NCBI GenBank assembly: GCA_944342055.1
Contig: CALVME010000060.1
Span: forward strand, 1-42,870
DNA length: 42,870 bases
Direction: 5' to 3'
DNA from: an uncultured Clostridia bacterium
GTDB lineage: Bacteria > Bacillota > Clostridia > Christensenellales > Borkfalkiaceae
The translations under genes were made by a program, and so were the position numbers. Positions within the stretch are counted from its first letter, which is position 1; each line of letters opens with the position of its first letter. The notes beneath the pieces are model-generated. The model worked only from the letters and a program-made list of their open reading frames with translations, made no database searches and was not told the origin of the DNA. Shown piece after piece: positions 7,513 to 15,201 of the stretch.

Positions 7513-8800
7513 CGTCAAGCGTCCGCTTATGTGGATCGCGCTCCTGCAAATTTTATTGATCCTGCTCGTGATCGCGGGGTGGCTCGTCTACAGCTTCTTT
7601 TTGGCCGAAGACGTCGACGCCGCGCGCGATTACTTTCTCGGCTATGCGGTGTCCGACTTCGGACAGGTGTTATACTTTACGCTTTCAGACAACCCTTACG
7701 TCACCGAGTTTTATACGAGCTACACGCCGCTTTGCTTTTTGATCTGCCTTCCCTTTGCGCTTGTCTGCAAGGGCAACCCGCTCTTTTATCAGCTCAAAGC
7801 CCCGCTCTCGGAGGAGGCGTACAACGCGGCGATCGTACAGACCTGGGAATTCTGGGTAGCCTATTGCCTGTATGTGCTCGTCTTTGTGGCGGGACTCACG
7901 CTTTTGACCTATAAACTGCTGTCGCCCAAGATCAAAGATCGGTTCTGGCTCGCCATGGCGGTCATCTTCTCCAACCTCGGCGTGTTTGCGATCTCCCGCG
8001 GCAGCAACGTACAGCACATACTCCTTCTCATTCTCGTTTACTTATGGTTGTATCGCTCAGAAAAGGCGTGGCAGAGAGAAATTGCGCTCGTCTGTCTCGC
8101 CGCCGCGGGCGTTTGCAAATATTATCCCTTCATTTTCGGCGCGCTCCTGCTGCGCGAGAAAGATTTTTGGGCGGCGCTCCGCGTCGTCGGATACAGCGCG
8201 TTGCTGTTCTTTTTGCCCTTCTTCCTGTTCAAAGGGGGCGTGTCGAACATTCCCCGCTATTTCTGGAATTTGGGCTGGTTCGTGGGCGGCGAGGAGAGGA
8301 TCGCGCACGGCGGGAATCTCTCCGCTTACAGCCTCATGTCCAAAATTCTCGTGGGGCTCGGCTGCGAACAGGGAAGTCCCGGCGTCAAGACCGCCTGTCT
8401 CTTCACCTCTCTTTCGGTGCTTGCGGCGACGGCGGCGCTCACCATTTTGAGCGGCAGCCGCTTCACGCAGGCGATGATGTGCGCGGCGGCGATGACGCTC
8501 ATCCCGCCCGTGAGCTATTACTATGCGGTCATCTTTCTGATCGTTCCCGTGTATGCGCTCGCGGCGGAATGGGAACGCATCAAGGGTTGGCGCCGTTGGT
8601 TCTACGTCGCGTTTTTTGCGTTCTGCTCCTTCCTGCCGACGCTGGTGATGACGAATCTGCTCTTGCAGACGCTGTGCTATCTCGCTTCGCTCGTCATCGA
8701 GTGGGTGTTCTTCTTCAGAGAGCGGCGCGGCAAGGGAACGGCGGAAGAATCGCTTCCCGAAATTGAAAAAGGACGGGCGGAAGAACAAAGCAGACAATGA
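7499..8800 (+). CDS. GT87-like membrane glycosyltransferase 2
   Basis: A 433-residue polytopic membrane protein related to the preceding one. Recognisable family segments are the loop after the first membrane span (DYFLGYAVSDFGQ), a YTPL in place of YPPL, RGSNVQHILLL, and the loop block GVCKYYPFIFGALLLREKDF. The DxxMD cluster of copy 1 is not present in that form, so the donor or catalytic details may differ. The start is ATG 7499, inside the end of the previous gene (14-base overlap), which indicates translational coupling; only a weak AGAAAGA site precedes it. The cytoplasmic C terminus is basic and acidic by turns (RERRGKGTAEES). It probably works with the GtrA/GtrB-like pair downstream. 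Confidence 0.8.
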   Translation: MQKTNVKRPLMWIALLQILLILLVIAGWLVYSFFLAEDVDAARDYFLGYAVSDFGQVLYFTLSDNPYVTEFYTSYTPLCFLICLPFALVCKGNPLFYQLKAPLSEEAYNAAIVQTWEFWVAYCLYVLVFVAGLTLLTYKLLSPKIKDRFWLAMAVIFSNLGVFAISRGSNVQHILLLILVYLWLYRSEKAWQREIALVCLAAAGVCKYYPFIFGALLLREKDFWAALRVVGYSALLFFLPFFLFKGGVSNIPRYFWNLGWFVGGEERIAHGGNLSAYSLMSKILVGLGCEQGSPGVKTACLFTSLSVLAATAALTILSGSRFTQAMMCAAAMTLIPPVSYYYAVIFLIVPVYALAAEWERIKGWRRWFYVAFFAFCSFLPTLVMTNLLLQTLCYLASLVIEWVFFFRERRGKGTAEESLPEIEKGRAEEQSRQ

Positions 8801-8840
8801 CGATCGGACGATCGGGAAATACGAAAAGGTTGAAACGACT

Positions 8841-10175
8841 ATGGATATGACAAATCAGGAAAAAGACAAACAGAAAATACTCGAGCTGGTGGCGGAGTAT
8901 TGCAGAAAATATCACGCAAAGCCCGCTTATCGGGAGGGCGACCGCATCACTTACGCCGCGCGCGTGTACGGCGAAGAGGAGATGGTCAACCTCGCCGACA
9001 GCGCGCTTGAGTTCTGGCTCACGTCAGGCAGGTACACCGACCGCTTCGAGCGCGAGTTCGCTTCATTTTTGGGCGTGCGGTTCGCGTCCCTCGTCAACAG
9101 CGGTTCGAGCGCGAATCTCGTCGCGTTCATGGCGCTCACGTCGCCCCTGCTCGGGGAGCGCCGCATCAGGCGCGGAGACGAGGTCATCACCGTCGCCGCA
9201 GGCTTCCCCACGACGGTGACGCCCGTCATCAATTACGGCGCCGTCCCCGTCTTTGTGGACATCACCGTTCCGCAGTACAACATCGACGTGAGCAAGCTCG
9301 AAGAGGCTTACAGCGAGAAGACGAAGGCGGTCATGATCGCGCATACGCTCGGCAATCCCTTCGATCTTTCCGCAGTCAAGGCTTTCTGCGACAGACACAA
9401 CCTCTGGCTCGTCGAGGATAACTGCGACGCGCTCGGCTCGAAATACACGATCGACGGAAAGGAACGCTACACGGGCACGATCGGCGACATCGGCACGTCG
9501 AGTTTTTATCCCCCGCATCACATCACCATGGGAGAGGGCGGCGCGGTTTATACTTCGAATCCCCTTCTCCACAAGTGCATCCGCTCCTTCCGCGACTGGG
9601 GGCGCGACTGTATCTGCCCCTCCGGCAAAGACAATTTCTGCGGGCACCGCTTCGACAGACAGTACGGGGAGCTTCCCCTCGGGTACGATCACAAGTACGT
9701 CTATTCGCACTTCGGTTACAACCTGAAGGCGACGGACATGCAAGCGGCGATCGGCTGCGCGCAGCTCAAAAGAATCGACGACTTCGCGGAGCGCAGGCGC
9801 CGCAACTGGGCGCGGCTGAGAGAGGGGCTTGCCGATCTCTCCGATGTTCTCATCCTGCCCGAACCCGAACCGCACTCCAATCCCTCCTGGTTCGGCTTCC
9901 TCATCACCTGCAGGGAGGGCGTGGATTCCTTCCGCGTAGTGGAGGAGATCGAAAAGCGCAACGTCCAGACGCGCCGCCTGTTTGCGGGCAACCTCGTCAA
10001 GCACCCCTGCTTTGACGAAATGCGCGCCGAGGGCAAGGGATATCGCGTCGTCGGCGGGCTTGAAAACACCGACAGGATCACGAGCGAGACGTTCTGGATC
10101 GGCGTCTATCCCGGCATGACGGACGAGATGATCGACGCGATGATCCGCGTCGTTCACGAGGCAGTCCGCGCATGA
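8841..10175 (+). CDS. rfbH: RfbH-type CDP-4-dehydro-6-deoxyglucose 3-dehydrase (PLP and [2Fe-2S])
   Basis: A 444-residue member of the DegT/AHBA fold, matching the E1 enzyme of 3,6-dideoxyhexose synthesis in length and motifs. E1 uses PMP and an iron-sulfur cluster to remove the C3 hydroxyl of CDP-6-deoxy-4-keto-D-glucose. The usual PLP lysine is replaced by histidine (P-H226-H227-I-T-M-G-E-G-G), as in E1. Cysteines C195, C257, C259 and C267 give the C-x61-C-x-C-x7-C pattern of cluster ligands. Other marks are VNSGSSANL and TVAAGFPTTVTP. The start is taken as ATG 8841, 11 bases after AAAAGG; a TTG at 8763 would extend it into the previous gene. The stop overlaps the GtrA-like gene (ATGA). The E3 reductase partner is not in the window. 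Confidence 0.92.
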   Translation: MDMTNQEKDKQKILELVAEYCRKYHAKPAYREGDRITYAARVYGEEEMVNLADSALEFWLTSGRYTDRFEREFASFLGVRFASLVNSGSSANLVAFMALTSPLLGERRIRRGDEVITVAAGFPTTVTPVINYGAVPVFVDITVPQYNIDVSKLEEAYSEKTKAVMIAHTLGNPFDLSAVKAFCDRHNLWLVEDNCDALGSKYTIDGKERYTGTIGDIGTSSFYPPHHITMGEGGAVYTSNPLLHKCIRSFRDWGRDCICPSGKDNFCGHRFDRQYGELPLGYDHKYVYSHFGYNLKATDMQAAIGCAQLKRIDDFAERRRRNWARLREGLADLSDVLILPEPEPHSNPSWFGFLITCREGVDSFRVVEEIEKRNVQTRRLFAGNLVKHPCFDEMRAEGKGYRVVGGLENTDRITSETFWIGVYPGMTDEMIDAMIRVVHEAVRA

Positions 10176-10720
10176 AACTCAAAGCGCTCGTCAAAAAGCT
10201 GTATTACGACATGCGCATCCGCTTTCTGTTCGTCGGGTGCCTGAATACGGCGATCGGATTCGGCGTGGATTCGCTGGTGTGCCTGCTCTTTCAGAGCTAT
10301 ACCGACGTCTCCGCCGAGATCTATCAGGCGGTTGCGATCGTCACAGGGACGGTCATCGGCGCAGTCAACAGCTATTTCTGGAACAAATATTTTACGTTCC
10401 GCTCCAAGAAGAAGTCCTGGCGCGAGATCGGCAGATTTGCGCTCGTCTATCTCGGATGTTTCCTGTTCAGCTATCTTTCGCAGCTCGGCTTGCAGGCGCT
10501 CTTTATGTACGAGGATAAGAGCTGGCAGTTTTATGCCGTGAAATTCTTTGTACTCGTGGTGCAGACGCTCGTGAGCTGGTTCGGGCAAAAATACTTCAGC
10601 TTCCGCAAGGGAAAGGGCAACGACCTGACGGCGGAAGGGGGAGAGACGGCGGAAAAACAGGACGGGGCAGACGCTTCGGACGAAGCGGAAACAACGGAAA
10701 AAGGAAAAGAAACATTATGA
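10172..10720 (+). CDS. GtrA-like lipid-sugar flippase
   Basis: A 182-residue protein with four membrane segments of the GtrA family (RFLFVGCLNTAIGFGVD, NSYFWNKYFTFRS, then FALVYLGCFLFSYL and a final span ending GQKYFSFRKG). GtrA proteins are thought to flip polyprenyl-phosphate-linked sugar across the cytoplasmic membrane after a GtrB-type enzyme has made it. It is translationally coupled on both sides: ATG 10172 overlaps the RfbH stop, and its stop overlaps the ThDP enzyme start at 10717. The last 30 or so residues form a hydrophilic, strongly acidic tail rich in Glu, Asp and Thr, which most GtrA proteins lack. Its GtrB-like partner is probably the gene at 14233. Confidence 0.88.
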   Translation: MKLKALVKKLYYDMRIRFLFVGCLNTAIGFGVDSLVCLLFQSYTDVSAEIYQAVAIVTGTVIGAVNSYFWNKYFTFRSKKKSWREIGRFALVYLGCFLFSYLSQLGLQALFMYEDKSWQFYAVKFFVLVVQTLVSWFGQKYFSFRKGKGNDLTAEGGETAEKQDGADASDEAETTEKGKETL

Positions 10721-12510
10721 TCATGAGACTTGCCGATTACATGGCGGACTTTTTGGTGAAACACGGCATTACCCATCAGTTCACGGTCACGGGCGGGGGA
10801 GCGATGTTCCTCAACGACGCCTTCGGCCACAAAGAGGGGCTCAAGTGCATCTACAATCATCACGAACAGGCGTGTTCCGTCGCGGCGGAGGGCTACGCGC
10901 GGGCGAGCGGCAAGATCTGTTCGGTCTGTGTTACGACGGGCCCCGGCGGTACGAACGCGCTGACGGGCGTCATGGGAGCTTACGTCGACTCCATTCCCAT
11001 GTTCGTGATCTCCGGTCAGGTCAAGTTCTCCACGACGGTCGCGTCCTGTCCCGACATTCCGCTTCGGCAGCTCGGCGATCAGGAATTCCCGATCATAAGC
11101 TGTGCGCGGCAGATGACGAAATACGCGGTCATGGTCACCGATCCGCTTACCATCCGCTATCACATGAAGAAAGCACTCTTTTTGGCGACGCACGGCCGTC
11201 CCGGCCCCGTCTGGCTGGACGTTCCCATCAATGTGCAGTCGGCAAAGATCGATACGGACGCGCTCATCGATTACGACGAGAGCGAAGACAGAGATCAGAT
11301 CGCGCCGCAGCCGAGGGAGGAGGAGATCTCCTCGCTCCTTGCAAAGCTCGCTTCCGCGAAGCGCCCCGTCATTCTGGCGGGGGACGGCATCCGCATTTCG
11401 GACACCGTGGAAGCCTTCCGCGCGCTCGCGCACAAACTGCGCGTTCCCGTCTGCACGGCGTGGAATTCGCACGACCTTCTGGGCGACGACGATCCCGTCA
11501 GCTGCGGCAGACCGAGCACGGTCGGCACGCGCGGGGGCAATTTCGTGTTGCAGACGGCGGATTTCGTGCTCGCGCTCGGTTGCCGCATGAATATCCGTCA
11601 GATCGGCTATAATTGGGAAAAGTTCGCAGAGCACGCCTATCTCGCTTCCGTGGACATCGACGCCGCGGAGCTGGACAAGCCGACCTTGCACGTCGATCGG
11701 AAGATACGCGCCGACCTTCGAGACTTCTTGCCCGCGATGCTCAAAGGGGCGTACGCCCCCGCGCATGAGACGTGGCTCGCCTGGGCGAAGGAAGTGGCGT
11801 TCCGCTATCCTGCGGCAGACCCCGCCTATTATCAAAAGAGCGAACCCGTCAATCCCTACGTTTTTATGAAGGAGATGAGCGAACAGTTCGCCGCGGACGA
11901 GACGGTGGTCACGTCCAACGGCAGCGCCTGCGTCTGCGGATTTCAGGCGATGCGCATTCGCGAGGGACAACGCATCTTCACGAATTCGGGCAGCGCTTCC
12001 ATGGGTTACGGCCTGCCCGCCGCGATCGGCGCGGCGGTCGCAAAGGGGACGCGCGTCGTCTGCATCGAGGGAGACGGCTCCATTCAGATGAATCTGCAGG
12101 AGCTTCAGACGGTGGTCACGAACGGACTGCCGCTCAAGATCGTCTGGCTGAACAATCAGGGGTATCACTCCATCCGCCAGACGCAGACGAACAGCTTCCG
12201 CGCCAATTTCTGCGGCGTGGGAGAAAACGACGGGATCTCCTTCCCCGAAGCGGAGCGCATTGCCTATGCCTATCGCCTGCCCTTCTACCGCGTGACGCGC
12301 AACGAGGACGTGGCGGAGACGGTCAGGGCGTGGCTCTCATCGGAAGGCCCCGCCGTGCTGGAGGCGGTGCTCGACAAGACGCAGTTCTTCGCGCCCAAGC
12401 TCTCTTCCAAACAGCTCCCCGACGGCACCATCGTTTCGCCGTCTTTGGAGGATATGTATCCGTTCCTGAAAGAAACGGAAAAGCCGATCCTGCCGAAGGA
12501 TCTGCAATAA
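10717..12510 (+). CDS. Acetolactate-synthase-like ThDP enzyme 1 (YerE-like candidate)
   Basis: A 597-residue three-domain ThDP enzyme. The N-terminal pyrimidine-binding domain has the activating glutamate (YNHHE50QACSVAAEGYAR) and TTGPGGTNALTGV. The middle domain (about 190-340) is of the type that binds FAD in acetolactate synthase. The C-terminal domain has the ThDP motif G452-D453-G454 followed after 24 residues by N479-N480. Enzymes of this type decarboxylate a 2-keto acid and pass the two-carbon unit to a carbonyl. In Yersinia, YerE does this on a CDP-3,6-dideoxy-4-keto sugar. Placement next to RfbH suggests a sugar acceptor rather than branched-chain amino acid synthesis, and no regulatory subunit gene follows. 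ATG 10717 overlaps the GtrA stop; ATG 10723 is an alternative. Confidence 0.85.
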   Translation: MIMRLADYMADFLVKHGITHQFTVTGGGAMFLNDAFGHKEGLKCIYNHHEQACSVAAEGYARASGKICSVCVTTGPGGTNALTGVMGAYVDSIPMFVISGQVKFSTTVASCPDIPLRQLGDQEFPIISCARQMTKYAVMVTDPLTIRYHMKKALFLATHGRPGPVWLDVPINVQSAKIDTDALIDYDESEDRDQIAPQPREEEISSLLAKLASAKRPVILAGDGIRISDTVEAFRALAHKLRVPVCTAWNSHDLLGDDDPVSCGRPSTVGTRGGNFVLQTADFVLALGCRMNIRQIGYNWEKFAEHAYLASVDIDAAELDKPTLHVDRKIRADLRDFLPAMLKGAYAPAHETWLAWAKEVAFRYPAADPAYYQKSEPVNPYVFMKEMSEQFAADETVVTSNGSACVCGFQAMRIREGQRIFTNSGSASMGYGLPAAIGAAVAKGTRVVCIEGDGSIQMNLQELQTVVTNGLPLKIVWLNNQGYHSIRQTQTNSFRANFCGVGENDGISFPEAERIAYAYRLPFYRVTRNEDVAETVRAWLSSEGPAVLEAVLDKTQFFAPKLSSKQLPDGTIVSPSLEDMYPFLKETEKPILPKDLQ

Positions 12511-12529
12511 AGCAATTTTAGGAGTTTTT

Positions 12530-13327
12530 ATGAATCAGACCGAAAGAAGAATGTTGGAAATACTCAAAGAGTTGAGAGACGAGTACAATGTACTTGCCAT
12601 CAAAGCCGAATTCGAGGCGGAAGGCAGCCGTACGGACGAACTGGTACAGCTCAACGAAGTGATTTTCCGTGCGGATATGCAGCTCTACATCAAGATCGGC
12701 GGGTGCGAGGCGGTCAGAGACCTCGATCAGTGCCGCCTGCTCGGCGCGACGGGCATCATGGCGCCCATGATCGAGACCCCGTTCGCCATGAAAAAGTACA
12801 TCGGCGCGGCGAAGAAGGTGTACGGCGACGCGGTCGGCGAGATCAGCTGGATCATCAACGCCGAGACCAAGACTTGCAGACAGAACCTCGACGACGTGCT
12901 CGCCGAGGGCAAGGGCTTTCTGAACGTCGTCAGCATCGGCAGAGTGGACCTTTCCGCTTCCATGGGGCTGACGAGAAAGGAGATCAATTCGGACGTCGTG
13001 TTCGAGGCGGCGAAGGACATCGCGGAGCGTTCGAGAAAGGCGGGCATGCTCGTCAATTTCGGCGGCGGCATCACCTTCGAGGCGATCCCTTTCATCCGCG
13101 AAATGGCGCCTTACGTCGATCGCTTCGAGACGAGAAAGGTCGTCTTCGGCATCATGGACGACGAAAAGAAGCTCGAGCACGGCATTCTGAGGGCGATGGA
13201 GTTTGAATCTCTGTACCTCAAAAACAAGTGCGATTACTACAACAGAATGGCAAAAGAGGACGAACAGCGCATGCAGATGTTCGCGGAGCGCCTCGAACAG
13301 GCGAAAAAGAGGCTGGGCGTCGAATGA
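12530..13327 (+). CDS. HpcH/HpaI-like aldolase/citrate lyase family protein
   Basis: A 265-residue TIM-barrel protein of the HpcH/HpaI aldolase and citrate-lyase-beta group. Matching blocks are KAEFEAEGSRTDEL, GATGIMAPMIETP (the metal-binding Glu region), WIINAETKT and VSIGRVDLSASMGL, which corresponds to the family's GxxDLxxxMG segment. The C-terminal 50 residues are helical and charged. Family members make or break C-C bonds next to a pyruvate-like enolate using a divalent metal. Its natural substrate here is unknown. It sits between the ThDP enzyme and the sugar reductase, 19 bases after the former with a good AGGAG site (12520-12524), and overlaps the latter by ATGA, so it probably belongs to the same sugar pathway. 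It might supply or consume a 2-keto acid. Confidence 0.78.
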   Translation: MNQTERRMLEILKELRDEYNVLAIKAEFEAEGSRTDELVQLNEVIFRADMQLYIKIGGCEAVRDLDQCRLLGATGIMAPMIETPFAMKKYIGAAKKVYGDAVGEISWIINAETKTCRQNLDDVLAEGKGFLNVVSIGRVDLSASMGLTRKEINSDVVFEAAKDIAERSRKAGMLVNFGGGITFEAIPFIREMAPYVDRFETRKVVFGIMDDEKKLEHGILRAMEFESLYLKNKCDYYNRMAKEDEQRMQMFAERLEQAKKRLGVE

Positions 13328-14223
13328 AGATCGTAGTCAGCGGCGGCACGGGCATGATCGCGCGCGCCCTTCTCTCGCTCGCAGTCGAGGAGGGGCACGA
13401 GGCGTTTGCGCTCGTGCGGCCGGATTCTTCCAGGCTTTCCGCGCTGCCCGCGGGGGCAAAGACGCTCTTCTGCGATCTGAGCGACTATCACGTGTTTTCT
13501 CCGAAGGAGAGGGCGGACGTATTTTTTCACCTCGCGTGGGCGAAGACGTCCGTCGCGGGGAGAGACGACGTCGCCGTGCAGGAGAAGAACATCGCCTACA
13601 CGCTGGACGCCGCGGCGCTCGCCGCGCGCATGGGCTGTACCTGCTTCGTCGGGGCGGGCTCGCAGGCGGAGTACGGCAGAAAGTCGGGGGAAAAGCTCGG
13701 CTCGTTTACGAGCGCGGACCCTGAGAGCGGCTACGGCATTGCGAAGTACGCCGCAGGAAAATTATCCTATCTCGCGTGCGACAAGGCGGGCGTCCGCCAT
13801 TGTTGGACGCGCATTTTAAGCGTGTTCGGGGAGCATGACGCCCCTACCACGCTCATTTCATATTTGCGGGATTGCTTTGCGCGGGGCGAAACGCCTCAGC
13901 TCACACCTTGCGAGCAGATCTGGGATTATCTCTACTGCAAGGACGCCGCGCGCGCCCTGCTTGCAATCGGGCTTTCAGGCAAGCACGGCAAGACGTATCC
14001 GATCGGCAGCGGCGCGGGGCGCCGCCTGTCCGAATACGTCGAGGAGATGCGCGACATTCTCGCGCCCGGCGCGCCCGTCGCGTTCGGGGCGAAGGCGTAC
14101 TACCCGCATCAGCCGATGTACATGGTCGCAGATCTGAGCGAACTGACCTCGGATACGGGATTTGTCCCTGCCTATACGTTTGCGCAGGGGATCTCGGCGG
14201 CATACGGCGCCGATCGGCGCTAA
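13324..14223 (+). CDS. NAD(P)-dependent nucleotide-sugar reductase/epimerase (extended SDR)
   Basis: A 299-residue extended short-chain dehydrogenase. The Rossmann nucleotide motif is near the N terminus (VSGGTGMIARALL), the catalytic pair is Y137-x3-K141 (YGIAK), and GAGSQAEYG supplies the likely Ser. The later segment EQIWDYLYCKDAARALL, then YPIGSGAGRRLSEYV, resembles CDP-abequose and CDP-paratose synthases as I remember them. Those reduce the C4 ketone of CDP-3,6-dideoxy-4-ketohexose. In the yersiniose route, the SDR YerF instead reduces the branch carbonyl. Either role fits here. ATG 13324 overlaps the aldolase stop (13325-13327), so the pair is translationally coupled. Class assignment is firm; the substrate is inference from neighbours. 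Confidence 0.85.
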   Translation: MKIVVSGGTGMIARALLSLAVEEGHEAFALVRPDSSRLSALPAGAKTLFCDLSDYHVFSPKERADVFFHLAWAKTSVAGRDDVAVQEKNIAYTLDAAALAARMGCTCFVGAGSQAEYGRKSGEKLGSFTSADPESGYGIAKYAAGKLSYLACDKAGVRHCWTRILSVFGEHDAPTTLISYLRDCFARGETPQLTPCEQIWDYLYCKDAARALLAIGLSGKHGKTYPIGSGAGRRLSEYVEEMRDILAPGAPVAFGAKAYYPHQPMYMVADLSELTSDTGFVPAYTFAQGISAAYGADRR

Positions 14224-14232
14224 GGAGAACAC

Positions 14233-15171
14233 ATGAAACAGAAAAAGATCAGCGTACTCGTTCCCTGTTACAACGAAGAGGAGAACGTAGAGCCGCTCTG
14301 CGCGGCGATCAGGGAGCAATTGCTTTCGCTCCCGGCATACGATTATGAGATCGTGTTCATCGACAACTTTTCCGCCGATTCGACGCGCGAAAAGCTGACG
14401 GCGCTCTGCGCGGGCGATCCCAAAGTCAAGGCGATCTTCAACGCCCGCAACTTCGGGCAGTTCAACTCGCCCTTTTACGGCTATCTGCAGACGAGCGGAG
14501 ACTGCGTCATCTCGATGTGTGCGGACTTTCAGGATCCGCCCGAGATGATCCCCAAGCTCGTCGCGGAGTGGGAGAAGGGCGCGAAGATCGTCTGCGCGAT
14601 CAAGACGACGTCCAAAGAGAACCACTTCATCCGCGCCCTGCGCACGATCTACTATAAGCTCATCAAAAAGATGTCCGAAGTGGAGCAGATCGAGCACTTC
14701 ACGGGGTTCGGACTCTATGACCGTTCCTTCATCGAGGTTTTAAAAGGGCTCGACGATCCCGCTCCCTTCCTGCGCGGCATCGTGGCGGAGCTCGGGTTCC
14801 GCAGGGTTTGCATCCCCTACGAACAGGCGAAGCGGCGCGCGGGCAAGACGAGCAACAATTTCTCCCGCCTCTACGACGCGGCGATGCTCTCGTTCACGAC
14901 GTACACCAAGACGCCCGTGCGCTTCATGACGTTTTTCGGTATCTTCCTCGCCGCGCTCGGCTTTCTCGGCGGGATCGCCGTGGGCGTGACGGCGGGCGTG
15001 GGCGTGCTCGAAGAGTTCATGCCCTTCGTCCTGTTGTGCGTCACGGTGTTCCTCTTCGGTATGGGATTTTTCTTTTTGGGCATGCTGGGAGAGTACCTCC
15101 TCACCGTCAAGACCAAAGTGACGCACCGTCCCCTGGTCGTAGAGGAAAAGCGCATCAATTTCGACAAATAA
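14233..15171 (+). CDS. GtrB-like polyprenyl-phosphate glycosyltransferase
   Basis: A 312-residue protein with an N-terminal GT2 catalytic domain (SVLVPCYNEEENVEPL; MCAD98FQD101PPEM as the DxxD metal/nucleotide site; RRAGKTSNNFSRLYD before the membrane part) and two C-terminal membrane segments (about 236-256 and 268-293). This is the DPM1/GtrB architecture, which transfers a sugar from a nucleotide donor to undecaprenyl phosphate on the inner face of the membrane. With the GtrA-like flippase at 10172 and GT87 enzymes at 6130, 7499 and 18167, it completes a lipid-linked sugar route. The donor could be the CDP-sugar made by the neighbouring enzymes, which is inference. GGAGAA (14224-14229) precedes ATG 14233. 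Confidence 0.88.
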   Translation: MKQKKISVLVPCYNEEENVEPLCAAIREQLLSLPAYDYEIVFIDNFSADSTREKLTALCAGDPKVKAIFNARNFGQFNSPFYGYLQTSGDCVISMCADFQDPPEMIPKLVAEWEKGAKIVCAIKTTSKENHFIRALRTIYYKLIKKMSEVEQIEHFTGFGLYDRSFIEVLKGLDDPAPFLRGIVAELGFRRVCIPYEQAKRRAGKTSNNFSRLYDAAMLSFTTYTKTPVRFMTFFGIFLAALGFLGGIAVGVTAGVGVLEEFMPFVLLCVTVFLFGMGFFFLGMLGEYLLTVKTKVTHRPLVVEEKRINFDK

Positions 15172-15201
15172 GACAGACATAGGAACTACAGAGGTAATGC
15201 A

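Noticed and set aside
8763..8840. TTG 8763 as the rfbH start
   Set aside because: It would overlap the previous gene by 38 bases, adds a Lys/Asp-rich extension absent from E1-type enzymes, and lacks a good ribosome site.
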